Source: Marinilabiliales bacterium (GTDB lineage Bacteria > Bacteroidota > Bacteroidia > Bacteroidales > F082). From it: a DNA stretch of 7,781 bases. The notes beneath the pieces were generated by a model. It was not told where the DNA came from. It worked only from the letters and a program-made list of their open reading frames with translations, and ran no database searches. The DNA lies in the NCBI GenBank assembly GCA_002869465.1, contig PKSW01000212.1, positions 1-7,781 on the forward strand, in the 5' to 3' direction. How positions within the stretch are numbered: position 1 is the first letter of the stretch; each line of letters opens with the position of its first letter. Shown piece by piece: positions 1 to 6,361 of the stretch. A program made the position numbers and the translations under genes.

Positions 1-709
1 TAAAGGCATAACCAAACAAACGGCTTTTGATTTGATGCATGATGTGAGCTACCTGGGCACCATGATGGTGTATAAAGGCCATGCCGACGGGATGGTTTCT
101 GGTGCAGCGCATACCACGCAGCACACCATCAGGCCAGCTTTCGAATTTGTAAAAACAAAACCAGGGGTTTCAATTGTTTCCAGCTCATTTCTCATGTGTA
201 TGAAAGACAGGGTATTGGTATATGCAGATTGCGCGGTGAATCCCAATCCAAATGCAGAAGAACTTGCAGATATCGCGATCAGTTCTGCAGAAACAGCTGT
301 GAAGTTTGGGATCGAACCACGTATCGCAATGCTTTCATATTCTACAGGCGAGTCTGGTAAAGGAACCGACGTTGTAAAAGTTAGGGAAGCTACTGAGATC
401 GTTAAAAAACGTAGGCCTGATCTGAAAACCGCAGGTCCTATCCAATATGACGCCGCTATTGATCTTACAGTTGCTCAACAGAAAATGCCCGGCAGCGATG
501 TTGCAGGTAAAGCCACGATTTTTATTTTCCCCGACCTCAACACAGGTAATAATACCTATAAAGCAGTGCAACGTGCTGCAAACGTGGTGGCTATTGGTCC
601 TGTACTTCAAGGCTTGAACAAACCGGTAAATGACCTCAGCAGGGGATGCCTTGTAAAAGATATAGTAAATACGGTGGTTATAACAGCTATCCAGGCGCAG
701 GGCGATTAA
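1..709 (+). CDS. pta: Phosphate acetyltransferase, C-terminal part (5' end outside window)
   Basis: The enzyme interconverts acetyl-CoA plus phosphate with acetyl phosphate plus CoA in the cytoplasm, usually paired with acetate kinase. The open frame runs from base 2 without a stop, so the gene enters from upstream; internal TTG/ATG codons near base 32 are not the true start. About 235 residues of the PTA/PTB catalytic domain are visible. Family-typical segments are HADGMVSGA, the YADCAVNPNP stretch, the LSYSTGESGKG loop, the GPIQYDAA segment, FPDLNTGN and the closing NDLSRG, whose Ser/Arg lie in the CoA/phosphate site region of known Pta structures. It ends normally with TAA after AIQAQGD. 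The N-terminal region cannot be seen, so whether this is the long (about 700-residue) or short form is unknown. No acetate kinase gene follows; it may lie upstream. Base composition is clearly GC-richer than the genes downstream. Confidence 0.96.
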   Translation, partial: KGITKQTAFDLMHDVSYLGTMMVYKGHADGMVSGAAHTTQHTIRPAFEFVKTKPGVSIVSSSFLMCMKDRVLVYADCAVNPNPNAEELADIAISSAETAVKFGIEPRIAMLSYSTGESGKGTDVVKVREATEIVKKRRPDLKTAGPIQYDAAIDLTVAQQKMPGSDVAGKATIFIFPDLNTGNNTYKAVQRAANVVAIGPVLQGLNKPVNDLSRGCLVKDIVNTVVITAIQAQGD

Positions 710-740
710 GTTTCATGTCATCTTGAACAAAAGTCAGGAG

Positions 741-772
741 TATCTGAGGATAGGTGAGCATCACTTGAGATA
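741..772 (+). terminator. Weak imperfect hairpin after pta, possible terminator
   Basis: TATCT at 741-745 pairs with AGATA at 768-772, and an inner GTGA/TCAC stem closes a GCA loop. The two stems are separated by unpaired bases. The sequence after it is only moderately T-rich (CTAACTTTTATTTC). It could end the pta transcript about 30-60 bases after the stop codon, but the hairpin is imperfect and the better terminator lies further on at 920-953. Confidence 0.25.
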
Positions 773-796
773 CCCTAACTTTTATTTCTAAATATA

Positions 797-834
797 TGTA
801 ACATTATAAATGTATAACCGTAAGAGATGTTACA
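797..834. repeat. 8-bp perfect inverted repeat TGTAACAT / ATGTTACA
   Basis: TGTAACAT at 797-804 is the exact reverse complement of ATGTTACA at 827-834, with a 22-base spacer that includes ACCGTAAG (817-824). The ACCGTAAG octamer recurs at 847-854, 30 bases later. The arms could form an RNA stem or a binding site for a dimeric protein. No function is recognised. Confidence 0.5.
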
Positions 835-919
835 ATTATGACACATACCGTAAGCAGGTAGAAAAAAACAGACAAGCAAGTACACTAATTATGAATCACC
901 CTAACAGGTGAAACAAAGC

Positions 920-953
920 AAGCGCAGATAGTTTATTTGCGCTTTCTTTTTTT
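920..953 (+). terminator. Intrinsic (Rho-independent) terminator
   Basis: AAGCGCA at 920-926 pairs perfectly with TGCGCTT at 938-944 around an 11-base AT-rich loop, followed at once by a run of T broken only by one C (945-953). This is the clearest terminator in the window. It sits about 210 bases after the pta stop and about 60 bases before the next start. It therefore ends either a long pta 3' untranslated region or a separate short transcript, and it insulates the secreted protein gene from pta. Confidence 0.75.
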
Positions 954-982
954 AAATATCCTCGCTCTAAATTGTTTTTTAT

Positions 983-990
983 TAACTTTA
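983..990 (+). promoter_or_regulatory. Possible Bacteroidota -7 element (TAACTTTA)
   Basis: TAACTTTA matches the Bacteroidota -7 consensus TAnnTTTG except for the last base, and lies 25 bases before the ATG at 1016, downstream of the terminator. No good -33 TTTG sits at the expected distance: the nearest TTG, at 972-974, is too close. It is offered because a promoter is needed between the terminator and the start codon. Confidence 0.3.
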
Positions 991-1015
991 GCATCCAATC
1001 TTCTTAAGAATCGCA

Positions 1016-4000
1016 ATGAATAAATTACATCTTTCATATTATGTACTAAGACTATCTATATGGTCAATAGTATTTTTGATATGTGCAACTACATTCGCCC
1101 AAAATAGAGAGTTGTATTGGAACGAACCATCCTTGAAATCTATTGATTCATTGTTGGCTTCCAAAATTCCTGAGTTAAAGCTACCAAAAGAATACATCTT
1201 GAGAGGTGATCGTGATTTGCCAGATAAACTCAACAACGCCGAGTTGCCTTTCTTCAGACCCACATTTTCTCAAAACCCATATTGGAATTGTGGACAATCA
1301 TCAGGAGTTGGTTATGCTTTTTGCTATGAACTAAACCATGCAAGGGAATTGCCTGGAAATATCTTGGAAAACCAACAATCTGTGCATTTTACATGGAATT
1401 TTATGAATACGGGTGATGGATGGGGAGTAAGCTACCTGCAAAGTTTTGATATCCTTAAAGATTGCGGTAATCCAAATCTTGAGGACTATGGAGGGTTATT
1501 TAACGGAGGTGAAAAAAGATGGATGACGGGGTATGAATTATATGAGAATGCAATGCGAAACAGAATAAGAGAAGTATATTATATAGATCTTAGTTCTGAA
1601 GAAGGGTTAAGTGTACTTAAAAATTGGTTATACGACCATTTAAATGGCTCAGAATATGGGGGTGTTGCCAATTTTTACCTGCAATATTACAATTCTGATG
1701 TATTGCCCGACGACAGCGATGAATCTGGTCAACCTATTATTGTTGAAGCCATTGCTCCCGCTGGTCATGCGCTTACAATTACCGGGTACAATGATTCTGT
1801 TAGGTATGATGTGAATAACGATGGTAGGTATACGAATAATGAAGACATCAATGATGATGGAATCATTGATATGAAAGACTGGGAAATTGGTGGATTCAGA
1901 TATAAAAATAGTTCATTGAACAATGATGGCTATGGGCTTATCATGTATAGGACAATGGCATTAGAGTATGGTAAAGGCGGTATTTGGAACAACCAGGTAC
2001 ATGTCATAGAAGTTAAGGAGGAATATGACCCTGTCTTGACTATGCGACTGAAAATTAAGCATAATTCCAGAAACAAAATAAAGATAATTGCAGGTATATC
2101 TCAAGATACTTCACTCAACTTACCTCAACATACTATTGATTTCCCAATATTTAACTATCAGGGTGGCGACAATTACATGCAGGGATTTAATAATGATGAA
2201 TCAAGTAAAACCATTGAAATATCTCTCGATGTAACCCCCTTGTTAAGTTATATTGAATCAGGAACAGATGCTAAATATTTTATCCAGGTGGTTGAGAAAG
2301 ATAATTTAAATACCGGGAATGGTGAGATCATGTATTTCAGTATTGTCAACTTTGATAATCAGAGCGAGTCGATCTCTGATGAAATTCCAAAAATTATTGA
2401 AAATAATTCAGTTACTACCCTTTCTTTAGTCTCAAGAATATCTTTTGAAAAAGTTGAAATAGCAACCAATGATCTTTCAGCTATCATTCCGGGAGAATAC
2501 TCATCCTGTCAAATAACAGCACAAGGTGGTAATCCTCCCTATTCCTGGGAAGTAATTCAACCGTATAATCTAAATCAGATATCGTTAAATCTACCGCAAA
2601 GTCATCAAAACCAACTAACATTTGAAGAGGAACCATTATTTGGTGTTCCTGTTGAATTGTCATTTCCTTTTCCCTTTTACAATGATACCATAAACTCGAT
2701 AATTGTATATGTCGACGGATTTATTATGTTTAATGATAATCCCTTTCCCTATCCTTATTTTATTGGAGAAGAAAGTATGCTGAAAAACAATAAAATAATT
2801 GCACCTTATACATCAAAGTTGGTATTAAAAGAAGAAAATAATGATGGCGTTTGGTTTAATAACTATGAGGATCATGCAGAAATTATATGGAAAGCTTCAG
2901 TTGAATCATATGAGAATGAAACTGAGTTAAATTTTGCTGTTAAATTATATTCTGACGGTCGAATTGAAACACATTATGGTGAAATGACTTACCCTGAAAG
3001 AATCATGTGGAGTTCCGGAATTTCTAATGGCGATCAGATAAATTATACTAGAAATTCATTTTTTCACCAAATAGGTAATGTTTCCAATATTGCATTTGAA
3101 TATAGGCCTCCACAAGTATTGCCAACATCCATTGAAATTGATAATAGCGGATTATTATCCATGTATTTACCTGATGACTCAAAGATTTATGAAATTGAAG
3201 TTCAAGTCAAGGATGATAATTCAATAACCGACAGGAAAAGATATCAAATTCCTTCAGAACTTATTTTTGATTATGACATATATGCCGGATCAGATAATAG
3301 TATTAACTATTATGATACAGTAAGTGTTGGATTTTACGTTAAGAATATCTCTGCAGAAACATACCACAATATTGAAATGGATTTCTCATCTGATGATCAT
3401 AATTTTTCAATTTTAAAAGATCATTCGTCTGTTGGCACACTTGATCCACAGCAATCAGCGTATATAGATAGTGCTCTTATTTTAACTGTCTGGCCAGGCA
3501 TACCTGATCAATACTCGATCAAAGTATCAAATATCTTATCTTCAGATGAAAAGGATTGGATTAGTGATATTGTAATGAACGTCGATGCCCCTAAATTCAG
3601 GATCTCAGAAATAGTAATTCAAGATGATCAAAATGGTGTATTAGATCCAGGAGAAGAAGCTGATCTTAAATTTTTAATTTCTAATTATGGTCATGCTGAA
3701 ATAAATGATATTCAAATTGTTCTTTATGATAACATCAACGCTCTTGAAATTGAAAATGAAACTCTAATAATTGATCATCTAGGAGTTGGCGACACTATTC
3801 AGGCTTTTTATCAGATTAAAGCAAATAAGCATATACCTACTGGTACTGAAATTGACGTGTTTATAGAAGTTTTATTGGATGATTACGTTTTGTCTACTAA
3901 TCATAGAAAATTATTAATAGGTAAAATACCCATTTTGATACTAGATCTTGATCCAAAACACTTGTCTAGTCCGGTGATAGAGAATTTACTTGACAGTTTG

Positions 4001-4846
4001 CAGTTGAAATATACAACCAGAAACCAATATCCTTCAGAATACGATGGATTCATGTCTGTTTTTATTTGCCTGGGAGGTCTGTTTAGTAATGCTGATCTGT
4101 CAGTAATTGAAGAAAATCGACTTGCGGCGTATCTTCAAAATGGGGGAAAGATATATATGGAAGGAAGAGTCGCCTGGAGTCAAGAAGAAATGAGCAGTTT
4201 ACAAGTATTGTTTAATATTGAAGCAGAAAATGCACCATATTATTTCGAATATGACTCCATTTATGGGGTTGATAATCAATTTACACATCAAATGAAATTT
4301 GGATATTACAATGATAAACCCTACAATAATTATTATCTTCAGCCTATTGGAACTGCTTTCCCAATTTTAAATTCAGGGCAAACCGATTCAGCATGCGCAA
4401 TAGCATATAATCATGGTGATTATAAAACCATTGGTTCGTCTATTGAAATAAACAACCTGGTGGATATAGACAGCATATCAACTGTCAGAAATTACTTTTT
4501 AGGAATTATTGAATTTTTCGATTTGTCTTCATATTTATACGCTGATATTTCGGAAACTCAAAAAAGCCATACGCATCTGGATTTGATTGCCTACCCAAAT
4601 CCTTTCGACAACAACTTGTTTTTACAAATTAAAGGAGATGTAAACCGGGAAAAGAGGTTGCTTATATACAATCTCTATGGTAATTTAGTCAATCAATTGA
4701 AACTACCTGAAGATAATGGAAACACGAACATAACCGTATGTTGGGACGGAACGGATAATAAGGGTAAGAAATTACCTAAAGGTTTTTATATTGTAAAATT
4801 GGTAACTGAGTCTTCATCGGTAAGTAAAAAAGTACTCCAAAGGTAA
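1016..4846 (+). CDS. Secreted papain-like cysteine peptidase, multidomain, with T9SS type A sorting domain
   Basis: Probable secreted or surface-anchored cysteine peptidase of 1276 residues. Residues 1-28 form a signal peptide (cleavage likely after TTFA), which supports this start. The papain-like core spans about 75-315: Gln86 (oxyanion hole) lies six residues before Cys92 in NCGQSS, as Gln19 and Cys25 do in papain; His251 is in GHALTITGY; Asn298 is in YKNSS before NNDGYG, echoing papain's KNSW. Two EF-hand-like loops (265-288) interrupt the core. Then come a beta-rich region (338-470), an Ig-like module apparently split by an inserted beta-sandwich (480-745), two CARDB-like domains (750-858 and 860-969, the second with a DxxNGxxDPGE motif), a flavodoxin/GATase-like module (970-1170) and the type A sorting domain (1187-1276: YPNPF, KGFYIVK, KKVLQR). 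The last should direct export by T9SS, with removal of the domain. Function and substrate are inferred from motifs; activity is unproven. The gene is very AT-rich and likely transcribed alone. Confidence 0.85.
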   Translation: MNKLHLSYYVLRLSIWSIVFLICATTFAQNRELYWNEPSLKSIDSLLASKIPELKLPKEYILRGDRDLPDKLNNAELPFFRPTFSQNPYWNCGQSSGVGYAFCYELNHARELPGNILENQQSVHFTWNFMNTGDGWGVSYLQSFDILKDCGNPNLEDYGGLFNGGEKRWMTGYELYENAMRNRIREVYYIDLSSEEGLSVLKNWLYDHLNGSEYGGVANFYLQYYNSDVLPDDSDESGQPIIVEAIAPAGHALTITGYNDSVRYDVNNDGRYTNNEDINDDGIIDMKDWEIGGFRYKNSSLNNDGYGLIMYRTMALEYGKGGIWNNQVHVIEVKEEYDPVLTMRLKIKHNSRNKIKIIAGISQDTSLNLPQHTIDFPIFNYQGGDNYMQGFNNDESSKTIEISLDVTPLLSYIESGTDAKYFIQVVEKDNLNTGNGEIMYFSIVNFDNQSESISDEIPKIIENNSVTTLSLVSRISFEKVEIATNDLSAIIPGEYSSCQITAQGGNPPYSWEVIQPYNLNQISLNLPQSHQNQLTFEEEPLFGVPVELSFPFPFYNDTINSIIVYVDGFIMFNDNPFPYPYFIGEESMLKNNKIIAPYTSKLVLKEENNDGVWFNNYEDHAEIIWKASVESYENETELNFAVKLYSDGRIETHYGEMTYPERIMWSSGISNGDQINYTRNSFFHQIGNVSNIAFEYRPPQVLPTSIEIDNSGLLSMYLPDDSKIYEIEVQVKDDNSITDRKRYQIPSELIFDYDIYAGSDNSINYYDTVSVGFYVKNISAETYHNIEMDFSSDDHNFSILKDHSSVGTLDPQQSAYIDSALILTVWPGIPDQYSIKVSNILSSDEKDWISDIVMNVDAPKFRISEIVIQDDQNGVLDPGEEADLKFLISNYGHAEINDIQIVLYDNINALEIENETLIIDHLGVGDTIQAFYQIKANKHIPTGTEIDVFIEVLLDDYVLSTNHRKLLIGKIPILILDLDPKHLSSPVIENLLDSLQLKYTTRNQYPSEYDGFMSVFICLGGLFSNADLSVIEENRLAAYLQNGGKIYMEGRVAWSQEEMSSLQVLFNIEAENAPYYFEYDSIYGVDNQFTHQMKFGYYNDKPYNNYYLQPIGTAFPILNSGQTDSACAIAYNHGDYKTIGSSIEINNLVDIDSISTVRNYFLGIIEFFDLSSYLYADISETQKSHTHLDLIAYPNPFDNNLFLQIKGDVNREKRLLIYNLYGNLVNQLKLPEDNGNTNITVCWDGTDNKGKKLPKGFYIVKLVTESSSVSKKVLQR

Positions 4847-4859
4847 TGGCCTTCTGAAA

Positions 4860-4895
4860 AGCTTTATATCTTTGCGACTCCAAAATTTTAAAGCT
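4860..4895. repeat. 7-bp inverted repeat around the acyltransferase promoter
   Basis: AGCTTTA at 4860-4866 and TAAAGCT at 4889-4895 are exact reverse complements with a 22-base spacer. The spacer begins with the putative -7 element and would include the transcription start. The geometry would suit a repressor operator or a 5' untranslated region hairpin, but the arms are AT-rich and a chance origin is possible. Confidence 0.35.
4867..4874 (+). promoter_or_regulatory. Bacteroidota-type -7 promoter element (TATCTTTG)
   Basis: TATCTTTG is an exact match to the Bacteroidota -7 consensus TAnnTTTG, 26 bases before the ATG at 4901 and placed to give a leader of about 20 bases. No clear -33 TTTG lies upstream, where the sequence is the end of the preceding gene. 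It would drive the acyltransferase/SGNH pair independently of the secreted protein gene. Confidence 0.45.
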
Positions 4896-4900
4896 GATAA

Positions 4901-6355
4901 ATGGTCTTTAGCTCTTTAACATTTCTTTACTTATTCCTTCCAGCAGTATTGATCAGCTATTACCTAACTCCAGTTAAGTATAGAAATTATCCGCTCCTTT
5001 TAGCGAGTTTCGTTTTTTACTCTTGGGGAGGGGTTAGTTTAACATTATTATTGCTTACTTCTGTAATATTCAATTATGTCTTTGGGCGATTAATTTCAAA
5101 GCAATTGCATTCAAAAGGTGCAAAATTGATGCTCTCTTTAGGCATCATTGGCAACCTCTCCCTTTTAGCTTTCTATAAATATGCCAATTTTATTGTCGAG
5201 AACATTAATACTTTACTTGAGTCAGTTCATATCACTTTTTCAGTAACTGATCCGGGTATTATTTTGCCTATTGGCATCTCTTTTTATACATTTCAGGCAC
5301 TTTCATACTTGATTGATCTATATAAGCAAAAAGTGCCTGTTCAAAAGAATTTAGTCAACCTGGCCCTTTATATTTCCTTGTTTCCACAATTGATCGCAGG
5401 GCCAATTGTCAGGTATAATGATATTGATACCCAACTAACTTCAAGAAAAAGTACGACTGATAAATTTGTCTCGGGAATTAAACGCTTTATATTGGGATTG
5501 GCAAAAAAGGTGCTAATCGCTAATCAATTTGCATTATTAGCTGATACTGCATTTCAAATACAGCCAGAAAACTTGTCTACTTTTGTTGCATGGGCTGGGA
5601 TCATCGCTTATTCCATCCAGATTTATTATGATTTCTCAGGTTACTCAGATATGGCTATTGGTTTGGGCCGTATGTTTGGCTTTGAGTTTTTGGAGAATTT
5701 TAATTTCCCTTACATATCAAGGTCAATCCGCGAATTCTGGAAACGTTGGCATATATCATTAACAAATTGGTTTCGTGATTATCTATATATCCCGTTAGGT
5801 GGCAACAGGAAAGGGAATGAAAGAACATACTTGAATCTATTTATAGTATTTCTATTAACAGGATTATGGCATGGAGCCAGTTGGAGTTTTGTTGCCTGGG
5901 GACTTCTGCATGGCGCATTTATGATTATTGAAAAAATTGGATTTGATAAGTTACTGATTCGATTTTGGAAACCTTTGCAACATGCGTATGCTCTCTTCAT
6001 TGTAATAATGGCTTGGGTGCTATTTCGCGCTGATGACTTTTCATATGCCTGGGGCTATTATAAGGCCATGTTTTCATTGAGGAGTATTCAACTTAACTAC
6101 GATGTGCTGGATATATTTCTTAATGATCAGGTTTACTTATTATTGATAATAGCTGTTATTAGTTCTACAAATATTTGGGTAGTTATTTACGATTGGTTAA
6201 AGAAATTAACCCGATCATTTAATGCTATTCAGATTAAAATATTGCGGGTCATTGTAACACTTGCCTTGCTCTTTTTTATTTTCAGCATAATGCTCTTGTC
6301 GAGCACAAGTTTGATTTCAAATACATACAATCCATTTATTTATTTTAGGTTTTAG
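4901..6355 (+). CDS. AlgI-like MBOAT family membrane O-acyltransferase
   Basis: An integral membrane enzyme of 484 residues, the usual length for AlgI/DltB/PatA-type MBOAT proteins. These move acyl (commonly acetyl) groups from a cytoplasmic donor across the inner membrane for transfer to an extracytoplasmic polymer. Visible hallmarks are the N-terminal VFSSLTFLYLFLP, LPIGISFYTFQALSYLID (123-140), FPQLIAGPIVRY (161-172), YYDFSGYSDMAIGLGRM (242-258), FWKRWHISLTNWFRDYLY (279-296) with IPLGGNR, and LTGLWHGASW with the invariant His324, matching the essential His of AlgI. The C terminus NPFIYFRF is also typical. About ten or more hydrophobic segments are spread along the protein. The ATG chosen gives the standard family N terminus. 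It lies 54 bases after the previous gene and 6 bases before its partner, so the following SGNH gene is surely co-transcribed. The acceptor glycan cannot be deduced; alginate itself is not implied. Confidence 0.93.
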   Translation: MVFSSLTFLYLFLPAVLISYYLTPVKYRNYPLLLASFVFYSWGGVSLTLLLLTSVIFNYVFGRLISKQLHSKGAKLMLSLGIIGNLSLLAFYKYANFIVENINTLLESVHITFSVTDPGIILPIGISFYTFQALSYLIDLYKQKVPVQKNLVNLALYISLFPQLIAGPIVRYNDIDTQLTSRKSTTDKFVSGIKRFILGLAKKVLIANQFALLADTAFQIQPENLSTFVAWAGIIAYSIQIYYDFSGYSDMAIGLGRMFGFEFLENFNFPYISRSIREFWKRWHISLTNWFRDYLYIPLGGNRKGNERTYLNLFIVFLLTGLWHGASWSFVAWGLLHGAFMIIEKIGFDKLLIRFWKPLQHAYALFIVIMAWVLFRADDFSYAWGYYKAMFSLRSIQLNYDVLDIFLNDQVYLLLIIAVISSTNIWVVIYDWLKKLTRSFNAIQIKILRVIVTLALLFFIFSIMLLSSTSLISNTYNPFIYFRF

Positions 6356-6361
6356 GATACG

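Larger units (their letters stand above)
710..1015. other. Non-coding interval between pta and the secreted protein gene
   Basis: This stretch has no convincing gene. Reading left to right it contains a weak imperfect hairpin at 741-772, an 8-bp inverted repeat (797-804 with 827-834), an 8-bp direct repeat ACCGTAAG at 817-824 and 847-854, a 5-bp hairpin at 896-911, and a good intrinsic terminator at 920-953. The last 60 bases are AT-rich and must hold the promoter and leader of the downstream gene. Two tiny ATG frames (838-861 and 891-911, seven and six codons) lack any supporting signal and are not called. The ordered series of short hairpins before a terminator would suit a small RNA or a long pta 3' untranslated region. 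Confidence 0.6.

Noticed and set aside
49..246. Minus-strand open frames inside pta (also 335-610)
   Set aside because: They lie wholly opposite clear pta coding sequence and show no family features; they are antisense shadows.
838..911. Two tiny frames (MTHTVSR and MNHPNR) that could be leader peptides
   Set aside because: They have no ribosome-binding signal and no run of a regulatory amino acid, and the downstream terminator precedes a secreted protein gene, not a biosynthetic operon.
1016..1099. Lipoprotein signal from Cys23 in the large protein
   Set aside because: The residues before Cys23 (FLI) lack the small residue at -1 required by a lipobox. A normal cleavage site after TTFA and the T9SS sorting domain explain the N terminus better.
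1271..1909. Novel defence or toxin system centred on the secreted cysteine peptidase
   Set aside because: Signal peptide and T9SS sorting domain show an exported protein, and neither immunity-like nor sensor genes are adjacent. The evidence supports only a secreted peptidase-like protein.
5779..6000. Minus-strand open frame inside the acyltransferase gene, and a similar one at 1039-1263
   Set aside because: They overlap strongly conserved coding sequence on the other strand and have no recognisable protein features.
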